From: Geminicoccaceae bacterium
GTDB taxonomy: Bacteria > Pseudomonadota > Alphaproteobacteria > Geminicoccales > Geminicoccaceae
Direction: 5' to 3'
Assembly: GCA_020638495.1 (NCBI GenBank)
Contig: JACKIN010000007.1
Span: forward strand, 62,001-126,000
DNA: 64,000 nt
Below, in pieces: positions 26,065 through 34,395 of the stretch (positions are counted from its first letter, which is position 1; each line of letters begins with the position of its first letter). The notes beneath the pieces are model-generated. The model made no database searches. It was not told the origin of the DNA and saw nothing but the letters and a program-made list of their open reading frames with translations. The translations under genes and the position numbers were made by a program.

Positions 26065-27102
26065 ATGAACATTCGCTTGTCCCGCGCGCTCGCCGTCTCT
26101 GCCGTCGCGGCCTGGGCCGTCGGTGCCGCCCTCGGCCACGCGGCCGAGTTCACCATGAAGTTCTCCAGCGCCACGCCCGAGACGGAGAACAGCTTCGCCT
26201 GGACCCACCTCAAGGTCTTGAAGCAGGAGATCGAGGCCCGCTCCGGCGGCCAGATCGAGGTCGAGATGTATCCGGGCGGCCAGCTCGGCGGCATCGAATC
26301 GTTGGTCAACCAGGTGCGTGACGGCATCATCCAGGCGGCCGACCCGGCGGACGGCCACTTCGCCCCGCTTTTCCCCGACATCCAGGTCTTCGGCATTCCC
26401 TACGTCTTCGTCAGCCGCGAGGTCGCCTGGCGGGTGCTCGATGGCCCCTTCGGCGAGATGATGCGCGACAAGATGGCCGAGGCGACCGGCCTGCGCCCGC
26501 TCTTCTGGACGGAGAACGGCGGCTTTCGCCACTACTCGGTGGTCGGTCGCGAGCTGCGCAGCGCCGACGACATGGCCGGCATCAAGATGCGGACCATGAA
26601 CCATCCGCTGCACATGGAGATCGCCAGCAGCCTCGGGATGTCGCCGACCCCGATCGCCTGGGGCGAGCTCTACACCGCCCTGCAGACCGGCGTGGTCGAG
26701 GGTCAGGAGAATTCGATCCCGACCTTCCTCCTGCCGAAGCTCTACGAGGTGCAGGACAACATCATCCTCGACGGCCACGTCTACAGCATCAACACGGTGG
26801 TCGTGAACGAGGCCTGGTACCAGAGCCTGCCCGAGGATCTCAGGGCGGCGGTCGACCAGGCGGCGGTGATCGCGCGCACCACCAATCGCGGCCTCTCGAT
26901 CGCCAACGAGATCGAGGGGCGCGCCTTCCTCGAGGAGCAGGGCGTCACCATCTACGACCCGACGGCGGCCGAGAAGGCGGTCTTCCGCGAGCGCGCCCAG
27001 CCGCCGGCGCTGGAGTGGCTGAAGACCCAGATCGATCCCGTGCTGATCGACGAGATGCTCGCCGCGGTCGCCGAGGCCGAGGAATATTACGGCTATCGCT
27101 GA
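26065..27102 (+). CDS. dctP: TRAP transporter substrate-binding protein
   Basis: A 345-residue periplasmic DctP-family protein. ATG 26065 is preceded by GGGAGGT; the signal peptide (MNIRLSRALAVSAVAAWAVGAALGHA) is cleaved before AEFTMKFSS. The typical PGGQLGG segment, the carboxylate-binding Arg region GIKMRTMNHPLH and the Gln-rich ALQTGVVEGQENSI are present. Family members bind C4-dicarboxylates, uronates or aldonates; the flanking dehydratases favour a sugar acid. Confidence 0.88.
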   Translation: MNIRLSRALAVSAVAAWAVGAALGHAAEFTMKFSSATPETENSFAWTHLKVLKQEIEARSGGQIEVEMYPGGQLGGIESLVNQVRDGIIQAADPADGHFAPLFPDIQVFGIPYVFVSREVAWRVLDGPFGEMMRDKMAEATGLRPLFWTENGGFRHYSVVGRELRSADDMAGIKMRTMNHPLHMEIASSLGMSPTPIAWGELYTALQTGVVEGQENSIPTFLLPKLYEVQDNIILDGHVYSINTVVVNEAWYQSLPEDLRAAVDQAAVIARTTNRGLSIANEIEGRAFLEEQGVTIYDPTAAEKAVFRERAQPPALEWLKTQIDPVLIDEMLAAVAEAEEYYGYR

Positions 27103-27176
27103 GCGCGCCGTGACGGGCGGCGATCCCTTCGCCGGGATTGCCGCCGTGCCGTTCCCGTCTCCCGGAGTCCGTGACC

Positions 27177-27668
27177 ATGTACGACCGCGTCAAGCGGCTG
27201 GTCGACGGCCTGAGCTCGGCCGTCATGATCGTCTGCAACGTCGTGCTCGTGATCATGACGGGCGTGATCGTCATGCTCGTCACGACCCGCAACTTCATGG
27301 GCTTCTCCTATGCCTGGTCGGAGGAGCTGACCCGCTACCTCCTGGTCTGGCTGTCGATGCTGGGTGCCGCGGTCCTGCTGCGACGTGACGACCACATCGC
27401 CCTCGACCTCCTGCCGAACGCCCTCCCCTCCAAGGCTCGCGTCGGCCTCGTCCTGGCGCTGCGGCTGCCGGTCCTGGCCTTTCTCGCCCTGCTGCTCCAG
27501 CAATCCTGGCTCACGGCGATCGCCCGGGCGACGACCCGTGCGCCGGCGCTCGGCGTCTCGATCTCCTGGGCCTACGCCGCCATTCCGGTGATGGCCTTGC
27601 TCATGCTCGTCTTCGGCGCCTTCAACGTCTGGGCGGATCTCCGTCGGCTGCGGGGCCTCGACGCCTGA
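27177..27668 (+). CDS. dctQ: TRAP transporter small permease
   Basis: A 163-residue DctQ protein with four predicted membrane helices and the characteristic SYAWSEELTRYLLVWLSMLGAA in helix 2. ATG 27177 was chosen; a GTG two codons earlier is possible. The stop overlaps the dctM ATG by one base (TGATG), so the two are translationally coupled. Confidence 0.86.
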   Translation: MYDRVKRLVDGLSSAVMIVCNVVLVIMTGVIVMLVTTRNFMGFSYAWSEELTRYLLVWLSMLGAAVLLRRDDHIALDLLPNALPSKARVGLVLALRLPVLAFLALLLQQSWLTAIARATTRAPALGVSISWAYAAIPVMALLMLVFGAFNVWADLRRLRGLDA

Positions 27669-28963
27669 TGGGCATCGTCGAGTTCATCGTCCTGTTCCTG
27701 GCCCTGCTCGCGGTCGGCCTGCCGATCGGCTTCGTCATGCTGCTCTCGTCGGCCGCCTATTTCCTCCTCTCCGGCAACCCGCTCTTCCTGCGCATGCTGC
27801 CGGAGAAGATGTTCGCCGGCATCGACGTCTTCGTGCTGATGGCGATCCCGTTCTTCCTGCTCACCGGCGAGATCATGAACCGGGCGCAGCTCACCGACCG
27901 GCTCTTCACCTTCTGCAACATGCTGATCGGCCGCTTGCGGGGCGGCCTCGCCCAGGTCAACGTGCTGGCCAGCGTGATGTTCGCCGGGGTCACCGGCGTG
28001 GCGCTCGGCGACGTCGCGGCGCTCGGCAAGATGTTCATCCCGGCGATGGTGCGCCAGGGCTACGACAAGCCCTTCACCGCCGCCATCACGGCTGCGTCGT
28101 CGCTGATCGGCGCCATCATCCCGCCGAGCACCATCATCATCATCTACGCTGCCGTGATGAACGTCTCGGTCGGCGCCATGTTCGCCGCCGCCATCTTCCC
28201 CGGGCTGCTCCTCGGCGTCGCCATGATGGGCGTGGTGCAGTGGCTCTCCTGGAAGCGGCAATACCCGAAGGTCCATGTCGAGGTGACACCGATGGGCCTC
28301 GCCATCGGCTTTCGCGACGCCTTCTTCGCCATCATCATGCCGATCATCATCATTCGCGGCATCATCGTCGGCTGGTTCACGCCGACCGAGGCGGCGGCGA
28401 TCTGCGTCGTCTACTCGCTGGTCGTCGGCACCCTTTTCCTGCGCACGATCCGCCTCGCCGACTTCCCCTCGATCCTCTCGACCGCCTCGCTCGACACGGC
28501 CCGGCTCTTCTTCATCATCGCCGGCGCCTCGGCGGTGAGCTGGGTCTTCGCCATGGAGAACATGCCGGCACTGGTGACCTCGCTCTTGGCCGGGGTCGCC
28601 GAGGACCGGCTGACGGTCGTGCTCATCATCACGGCTTTCTTCCTCTTCTGCGGGCTCTGGCTCGACGCCAGCATCTCGATCATCCTCTTCGCGCCGGTCG
28701 TGCTCCCGCTGGCGCTCAAGGCCGGCCTGCACCCGGTGCAGCTCGGCATCATGCTCATCGTGAATTGCGTGCTCGGGCTGATCACGCCGCCAGTCGGCAA
28801 TGTCCTCTTCGTCGTCTCCAATGTCGCCCGGCTCGGCATCGGCGCCTTGAGCCGGGCGCTCGTGCCGTTCATCGGCGTCGGCGTCGCCGTCGTGCTGCTG
28901 ATCGGCCTCTGGCCCGACCTGACGCTCGCTTTGCCGCGCGCCTTCGGCCTGATCCGGCCGTGA
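27668..28963 (+). CDS. dctM: TRAP transporter large permease
   Basis: A 431-residue DctM protein with about 11-12 membrane helices. Characteristic segments include PFFLLTGEIMNRAQLTDRLF, ASSLIGAIIPPSTIIIIYA and VNCVLGLITPPVGNVLFV. It forms the sodium-driven transport channel with DctQ and takes substrate from DctP. It is followed after 19 bases by two sugar-acid dehydratase-like genes, indicating uptake coupled to catabolism. Confidence 0.9.
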   Translation: MGIVEFIVLFLALLAVGLPIGFVMLLSSAAYFLLSGNPLFLRMLPEKMFAGIDVFVLMAIPFFLLTGEIMNRAQLTDRLFTFCNMLIGRLRGGLAQVNVLASVMFAGVTGVALGDVAALGKMFIPAMVRQGYDKPFTAAITAASSLIGAIIPPSTIIIIYAAVMNVSVGAMFAAAIFPGLLLGVAMMGVVQWLSWKRQYPKVHVEVTPMGLAIGFRDAFFAIIMPIIIIRGIIVGWFTPTEAAAICVVYSLVVGTLFLRTIRLADFPSILSTASLDTARLFFIIAGASAVSWVFAMENMPALVTSLLAGVAEDRLTVVLIITAFFLFCGLWLDASISIILFAPVVLPLALKAGLHPVQLGIMLIVNCVLGLITPPVGNVLFVVSNVARLGIGALSRALVPFIGVGVAVVLLIGLWPDLTLALPRAFGLIRP

Positions 28964-28982
28964 CCCACCAAGGACTCGAAGC

Positions 28983-30143
28983 ATGAAGATCTCCGGTGTC
29001 ACGATCTACGACGTCGACTACGGCCGCGACTTCCACACCAACTGGAACCCGGTGATCGTCCGCATCGAGACCGACGAGGGCCTACACGGCGCCGGCGAGA
29101 TCGGGCTCGCCTATGGCGACGGGGCCAAGGGCGGCATCGGCATGCTCAAGACGTTCGCCGAGCGGCATCTGATCGGCGCCGATCCCTTTCGCATCGAGGC
29201 CATCTGGGACACGCTCTTCCGCCGCACCTTCTGGGGGCAGAGTGCCGGGCCGATCGTCACGGGGGCGATCAGCGCCATCGACGAGGCACTCTGGGACATC
29301 AAGGGCAAGGCGCTCGGCCAGCCGGTCCACGCGCTGCTCGGCGGCAAGGTCAGGGACGAGATCCGGGTCTACGCCAATGGCTGGTACACCGGCCTCGTCT
29401 CGCCCGAGGACTACGCCGAGGGGGCGCTGAAGGTGGTCGCCGACGGCTACGACGCGCTCAAGCTCGACCCCTTCGGCACGACGGCCGACGGCAGGTGGGA
29501 ATATCCCCGCCGGCACATCGACCGCGACTGGGCGATGCTCGCCGTGCGGCGCGTCGAGGCGATCCGGAAGGCGGTCGGCGACGAGGTGGACATCCTGCTC
29601 GACATCCACGGCAATCTCGGCACCACCGACGCCATCATCTACGGCCGCATGCTCGAGGCGTCCCGCCCCTTCTTCTACGAGGAGCCGGTCGATCCGATGA
29701 ACGCGGCGGCGATGAAGAAGGTCTCGGACAATGTCCGCATCCCCATCGCGGCGGGCGAGCGCCTCTACACCCGCTACCAGTTCCGGCCCTATCTCGAGAG
29801 CGGTGCCCTCGACATCCTCCAGCCGGACATGGGGCTCTGCGGCGGCATCACCGAGGCGCGCAAGATCGCGGCCTATGCCGAGACCTACAACCTGCACGTC
29901 CAGCCGCACAATTGCGGCGGGCCGGTCTCGACCGCCGCCGGCGTGCAGCTCGACGCGGTGATCCCCAACTTCATCATCATGGAGTGGTTTCCCTACTGGA
30001 CCGACGGCCGCTACGCGATCGTCACCGAAGCGCTCGAGCCGCAGCAGAAAAAGGGCCGCTTCAGGATACCCGACAGGCCGGGGCTCGGCGTCGAGCTGAA
30101 CGACGACTACCTCGCCCGCTTCGATCAGATCCAGGTTCGCTGA
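28983..30143 (+). CDS. Enolase-superfamily dehydratase (galactonate dehydratase-like), copy 1
   Basis: A 386-residue mandelate racemase/muconate lactonizing enzyme. Metal ligands are seen in DILLDIHGN (Asp), FFYEEPV (Glu) and AAGERLYTRYQF (Glu), with a catalytic His in VQPHNCGG. Similar to DgoD-type aldonate dehydratases. It belongs to the TRAP operon, with GAAGCATG at its start, and is followed 10 bases later by a close paralogue. Confidence 0.85.
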   Translation: MKISGVTIYDVDYGRDFHTNWNPVIVRIETDEGLHGAGEIGLAYGDGAKGGIGMLKTFAERHLIGADPFRIEAIWDTLFRRTFWGQSAGPIVTGAISAIDEALWDIKGKALGQPVHALLGGKVRDEIRVYANGWYTGLVSPEDYAEGALKVVADGYDALKLDPFGTTADGRWEYPRRHIDRDWAMLAVRRVEAIRKAVGDEVDILLDIHGNLGTTDAIIYGRMLEASRPFFYEEPVDPMNAAAMKKVSDNVRIPIAAGERLYTRYQFRPYLESGALDILQPDMGLCGGITEARKIAAYAETYNLHVQPHNCGGPVSTAAGVQLDAVIPNFIIMEWFPYWTDGRYAIVTEALEPQQKKGRFRIPDRPGLGVELNDDYLARFDQIQVR

Positions 30144-30153
30144 GGGCCATTCG

Positions 30154-31320
30154 ATGAAGATCACCAAGGTCACCATCTTCAAGACCGATTTCGGCGCCTC
30201 GCTCAACGTGCACCAGGGCCCGATCACCATCCGCATCGACACCGACGAAGGCATCTACGGTGCCGGCGAGGTCGGCCTCGCCTATGGCGACGCCCAGGCG
30301 GGTGGCATCGGCATGGTCGAGGTCCTGGCCGAGCGACATCTGATCGGCGCCGATCCCCTGCGCATCGAGGCGATGTGGGATCGGCTCTATCGCAAGACCT
30401 TCTGGGGCCAGGGGGCAGGGCCGGTCCTGTTCGGTGCGATCAGCGCCATCGACGAAGCGCTCTGGGACATCAAGGGCAAGGCGCTGGGCGTGCCGGTCTT
30501 CGAGCTGCTGGGCGGCCGTTTTCGCGACGACATCCGCCTCTACGCGAACGGCTGGAACGTGGCGATGCGCGCACCCGAAGAATATGCCGAGCGGGTGCTG
30601 CAGATCGCCGAGGAGGGTTACAGTGCCGTCAAGCTCGACCCCTGGGAGCGCAATCTCAAGGGCGATTTCGAGTTCCCGCCGCGCCATATCCCGCGCGACT
30701 GGGCCATGCTCGGCGTGCGCCGGGTCGAGGCGATCCGCAAGGCGGTCGGCGACGATCTCGACATCTGCCTCGACATCCACGGCAATCTCGGCACCAGCGA
30801 CGCCGTCACCTATGGCCGCCTGCTCGAGGCATCCAGGCCTTTCTTCTACGAGGAGCCGGTCGAGACGACCAATGTCGATTCGCTCGTGAAGGTCATGGAG
30901 AACGTGAAGATCCCGATCGCCGGCGGCGAGCGGCTCTACACGCGCTACCAGTTCCGCCCCTATATCGAGCGTCAGGCGATCGACATCCTGCAGCCGGACA
31001 TCAACCTGACCGGCGGGATCAGCGAGACCGTCAAGATCGCGGCCATGGCCGATGTCTACAACCTGCACGTCCAGCCGCACAATTGCGGCGGCCCGGTGGC
31101 GACGGCGGCGGCCGTGCAGATCGCCTTCGCGATCCCCAACTTCATCATCATGGAGTGGTTCCCCTACTGGCCGGACGGCCGCTACGACATCGTCACCGAG
31201 GCCTACGAGACGAAGATGCAGCGGGGGCGGCTCGCAGCGCCGACGGCCCCCGGGCTCGGCGTCGAGCTCAACGACGGCTATCTCGCACGGTGCGACAAGG
31301 TCGAGATCGGCGGAGCCTGA
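30154..31320 (+). CDS. Enolase-superfamily dehydratase (galactonate dehydratase-like), copy 2
   Basis: A 388-residue paralogue of the preceding gene, clearly similar along its whole length (IGADP..RIEA, SAIDEALWDIKGKAL, DICLDIHGNLGT, FFYEEPVE, GGERLYTRYQF, VQPHNCGGPV). All metal and catalytic positions are kept, so it is probably active. Differences cluster in the N-terminal capping region that selects substrate (NVHQGP for HTNWNP; EVLAERHLIG for KTFAERHLIG), suggesting a different sugar-acid isomer. It converges on the LDH2 gene, with 2 bases between stops. Confidence 0.84.
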   Translation: MKITKVTIFKTDFGASLNVHQGPITIRIDTDEGIYGAGEVGLAYGDAQAGGIGMVEVLAERHLIGADPLRIEAMWDRLYRKTFWGQGAGPVLFGAISAIDEALWDIKGKALGVPVFELLGGRFRDDIRLYANGWNVAMRAPEEYAERVLQIAEEGYSAVKLDPWERNLKGDFEFPPRHIPRDWAMLGVRRVEAIRKAVGDDLDICLDIHGNLGTSDAVTYGRLLEASRPFFYEEPVETTNVDSLVKVMENVKIPIAGGERLYTRYQFRPYIERQAIDILQPDINLTGGISETVKIAAMADVYNLHVQPHNCGGPVATAAAVQIAFAIPNFIIMEWFPYWPDGRYDIVTEAYETKMQRGRLAAPTAPGLGVELNDGYLARCDKVEIGGA

Positions 31321-31322
31321 CC

Positions 31323-32393
31323 TCAGCCGAGGTCGACCGCAACGCCCAGCGCCTGCGCCGCATCGGCGATGCCCGCGAGGGTGATGTCGTTGAGGGGGAT
31401 GCCGTCCCGGCGGTAGGCGGCCTCGAGGGTGGCTTCGAGGCCGCCCGGGGGGTGGAGGGCCTTGACGCCGGGGCGTTTCTGGCTGTTCCGGATCTCGCGG
31501 GCGATCTGGTCGACGCGGGCCTTGACGCCGGCGGCGGGGCGGAAGGCGTCGATCTTGATCGCCATGGCGAACTGGCCGTCGCGGCCGACATAGGCGCCCT
31601 CCTCCATGTTGCCGGATTCGAGGCCGTAGCCGGCGTCGGCGAGGAGGGTCGAGAGGAGGCCCACCATGATGCCGATGCCGATGCCCTTGTGGCCGCCAGC
31701 GGGGAGGATGAGGCCGTCGAGCGCGGCCACGGCGTCGGTCGTGGGGTTGCCCTGGGCGTCGGTCGCCCAGCCTTCGGGGATGGGCTCGCCTTTCTGGGCG
31801 TAGACGCGGATCTTGCCGTGCGCGGTCATGCCGAAGGCGGCATCGAGCACGATGGCGGGCTCCTGGGCCGCCGGGACGGCGATGGCGAGCGGGTTCATGC
31901 CGACGAGCTTCTCGGCCCCGCCCCAGGGCGCCATGGTCGGCAGGGCGTTGGTGCCGGCGATGCCGATCATGTCGTGCGGCAGCGCGCGCATCGCCCAGTA
32001 GTCCATGGCCCCGCAATGGTTGCTGCGGCCGACCGCGGCCATGGCGATGCCGTGCTCGCCGGCCGCCTCGATCACCGTGCGCATGGCGAGGTCCATGGCG
32101 ATCTGGCCCATGGCGTTGGCCCCGTCGATGACGATGGCGGCACCCGCCCGCCGCTCGACCACCGGCACCGCCCTTGGATCGACGCCGTCGGTGGTGAGCT
32201 TCTTCACGTAGTCGGGCACCCGGAGCGTGCCGTGGCTGTGGATGCCCCGAAGGTCGGCATGGACGAGGCTGTCGGCGAGGAGCGCGGCATCCGCCGGACC
32301 CATCCCGGCAGCCTCGAAGATGCGGGCGACGCCATCGGCGAGGTCCGCCGCCGGCACCCGCCGCTCGTGCTCGCTGCCCGGATACTCGGCCAT
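31323..32393 (-). CDS. LDH2-family malate/lactate/sugar-acid dehydrogenase
   Basis: A 356-residue NAD(P)-dependent oxidoreductase of the Ldh2 fold. Diagnostic pieces are HADLRGIHSHGTLRVPDYVKKL near residue 47, GRSNHCGAMDYWAM and the substrate-site PWGGAEKLVGMNPLAIAVPA. Family members oxidise malate, ureidoglycolate, sulfolactate or diketogulonate-like acids. It lies 3 bases after the gntR gene, on the same transcript, and probably oxidises a 2-hydroxy acid in the pathway controlled by that regulator. Confidence 0.85.
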   Translation of the reverse strand: MAEYPGSEHERRVPAADLADGVARIFEAAGMGPADAALLADSLVHADLRGIHSHGTLRVPDYVKKLTTDGVDPRAVPVVERRAGAAIVIDGANAMGQIAMDLAMRTVIEAAGEHGIAMAAVGRSNHCGAMDYWAMRALPHDMIGIAGTNALPTMAPWGGAEKLVGMNPLAIAVPAAQEPAIVLDAAFGMTAHGKIRVYAQKGEPIPEGWATDAQGNPTTDAVAALDGLILPAGGHKGIGIGIMVGLLSTLLADAGYGLESGNMEEGAYVGRDGQFAMAIKIDAFRPAAGVKARVDQIAREIRNSQKRPGVKALHPPGGLEATLEAAYRRDGIPLNDITLAGIADAAQALGVAVDLG

Positions 32394-32396
32394 GCT

Positions 32397-33206
32397 TCAG
32401 GCTCCCCTCGTGTCGTTGGTGGCGCGGATTTGCCAGTAGAGCTCGGCCACGGCGGCCAGATGATCCTCCATGGCGCGCTGTGCCGCGGCGCCGTCGTGCG
32501 CGGCTATGGCCTCCAGGATCCGCACATGGGCGGCGTAGGCCGCCTCGCCGGCGGTCGCCGCCTTGCCGGAGATGGCACGCTGGTCGATCAGCCATTCGAC
32601 GACGGCGCCGTGGACGGCGGTGAAAAGCGGGTTCCGGCAGATGTCGGCCAGCGCCATGTGGAACTCGACGTCGATCGCCATGAAGGCCCGATGGTCGCCG
32701 ATCGCCTTCCGGTTGCGGTCGAGGATCTCCTCCAGCCGGGCGAGGTCCGCCGGTGTGGCGAGCCTTGCCGCCCGGCGGGCGATCGCACCTTCGAAGAGCG
32801 ACCGGGCGTCCTGGAACTGGCGCATGCCGTCATCGTCGGCGAGCAGCAGCCGGGCGGCGCCGGCGAGCTCGGCGACCATCGCCTCGGCGGTCGGGCGCAC
32901 CACGCGCGAGCGCTCGCCGCTGCTGACGGCGACCAGCCCCATGCGCTGCAGCGCGAGCATCGCCTCGCGCACGGCGTTCCGGCCGACGCCGAAGGCGGCC
33001 ATGAACTCGCGCTCCGATGGCAGGAAATCGCCGGGCTGGAGGTCGCCTTCGCGGATCATGTGCTCGATCCGCTCGGCCACCTCCTCGTGCACCTTGCGGC
33101 GCCTGATCGGTGCTTGCGGCAACGATTGCACCGTCCTTTCGGGGCGCCCGTCCCCGGCTGCCGTCCGCTTCGTCTCCACCGCTCCTCGACCTGCAGGCTT
33201 CCTCAT
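32397..33206 (-). CDS. GntR-family (FCD domain) transcriptional regulator
   Basis: A 269-residue regulator: basic N-terminal tail, winged helix at about residues 37-100 (IREGDLQPGDFLPSEREFMAAFGVGRNAVREAMLALQRMGLV), FCD domain at about 115-250. It is divergent from the ribose-type ABC operon and leads the LDH2 gene. A palindrome at 33220-33236 sits in the 72-bp gap between the two starts and is the likely binding site. Confidence 0.87.
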   Translation of the reverse strand: MRKPAGRGAVETKRTAAGDGRPERTVQSLPQAPIRRRKVHEEVAERIEHMIREGDLQPGDFLPSEREFMAAFGVGRNAVREAMLALQRMGLVAVSSGERSRVVRPTAEAMVAELAGAARLLLADDDGMRQFQDARSLFEGAIARRAARLATPADLARLEEILDRNRKAIGDHRAFMAIDVEFHMALADICRNPLFTAVHGAVVEWLIDQRAISGKAATAGEAAYAAHVRILEAIAAHDGAAAQRAMEDHLAAVAELYWQIRATNDTRGA

Positions 33207-33219
33207 CTGTCGAGCTATT

Positions 33220-33236
33220 GACCTATCAGACAGGTC
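33220..33236. promoter_or_regulatory. Probable operator of the second GntR regulator
   Basis: GACCTATCAGACAGGTC is a 17-bp palindrome with two mismatched pairs plus the centre. It lies directly between the divergent gntR and ABC-transporter starts, 14 bases from one ATG and 43 bases from the other, where it would cover promoter elements of both. Confidence 0.55.
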
Positions 33237-33278
33237 CCCTGTAGGCTAGGATCAAAGATCGCTCGCGGAGGAGCCCTC

Positions 33279-34370
33279 ATGAAGCTGCCAATCGCTGCCT
33301 TGGGTGCCGTGCTGGTGCTGGGCACATCCTCGTTCGCCCTCGGGCAATCGGTGCTCGACGAGGCGAAGAAGACGGTCGCCGAGCGGAGCGGGCCGCAGAC
33401 GGTCTGGGACGGCCCGACCGAGGGGCCGAAGCCGGAGCCCGGCAAGAAGATCGCCTATCTCTCCACCGACGAGCAGAACGACGCGTCGCGCGAGTGGGGC
33501 CAGGCGGTCAAGGAGGCGGGCGAGCTGGTCGGCTGGGAGGTCACGATCATCGACGGCCGCGGCAGCCCGAAGACCTGGATCGAGGGCTTCAACCAGGCGA
33601 TAGCCCTGCAGGTCGACGGCGTCGTCACCACGGCCGACATCGCCAGCCTGCAGGAGCCGGTGCAGGCGGCCAAGGAGCAGGGCATCGTCGTCCTCGGCAT
33701 TCACGGTTTGGCCTTTCCGGGGCCGGACGAGGCGATGGGCGTCTTCTACAACATCCAGCAGGACCCCAGGGACATCGGCCGCGCCCAGGCCGACTGGATC
33801 ATCGCCGATTCCGACGGCAAGGGCCGGGTGGTCGTCACCACGCACTGCGAGTACGCCATCGCCTGCGCCAAGGCCGAGGCGACGCGCGACCGCATCCTCG
33901 AATGCGAGGAGTGCGAGATGCTGGAGTTCTCCAACACGCCGATCGCCGAGGCGGCGCAGCGCCAGCCGCAGCTCGTCGCGGCCTGGGTTCAGCAATACGG
34001 CACGCCGCTCTACATCACCTCGGTGGCGGACTACACCGCCGACTTCCAGGTGCCGGCGCTCCGCGCCGGCGGCGTCGACCCGGCCGACGTGATCCTGGTC
34101 TCGGCCGACGGCAACCGCTCGGCCTATGAGCGCATCCGTGCCGGCGGCGAGTACCAGCGGGTCACCGCCAGCGAGCCCTACGAGCTGCAGGGCTTCCAGG
34201 CGATCGACGAGTTCAACCGCGCCTTCCACGGCGAGCCGCCGTCGGGCTGGGTGCAGAAGCCCTATCTCGTGACGGCGGACAATATCGACGCCGAGGGCGG
34301 CGACCAGAACGGCTTCAGGCCGAGCATGGACTACAAGGGCGCCTACAAGAAGATCTGGGGCATCGAGTAG
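33279..34370 (+). CDS. Sugar ABC transporter substrate-binding protein (RbsB type)
   Basis: A 363-residue periplasmic binding protein of the ribose/sugar class. The signal peptide MKLPIAALGAVLVLGTSSFALG is followed by a mature start QSVLDEAKK. The core has KIAYLSTDEQNDASREWGQAVKEAG, the typical GRGSPKTWIEGFNQAIALQVDGVVTTA and a CEYAIACAKAEATRDRILECEECEM region rich in cysteine, unusual for the family. AGGAGG precedes the ATG. The substrate is unknown; sugars, polyols and rhizopine-like compounds are known for relatives. Confidence 0.82.
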   Translation: MKLPIAALGAVLVLGTSSFALGQSVLDEAKKTVAERSGPQTVWDGPTEGPKPEPGKKIAYLSTDEQNDASREWGQAVKEAGELVGWEVTIIDGRGSPKTWIEGFNQAIALQVDGVVTTADIASLQEPVQAAKEQGIVVLGIHGLAFPGPDEAMGVFYNIQQDPRDIGRAQADWIIADSDGKGRVVVTTHCEYAIACAKAEATRDRILECEECEMLEFSNTPIAEAAQRQPQLVAAWVQQYGTPLYITSVADYTADFQVPALRAGGVDPADVILVSADGNRSAYERIRAGGEYQRVTASEPYELQGFQAIDEFNRAFHGEPPSGWVQKPYLVTADNIDAEGGDQNGFRPSMDYKGAYKKIWGIE

Positions 34371-34395
34371 CCGTTCGGCCCGGACGAGCCGCACC

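Noticed and set aside
30061..32595. An 844-residue minus-strand frame
   Set aside because: Runs antisense through the second enolase-superfamily gene and in the wrong frame through the LDH2 and gntR genes.
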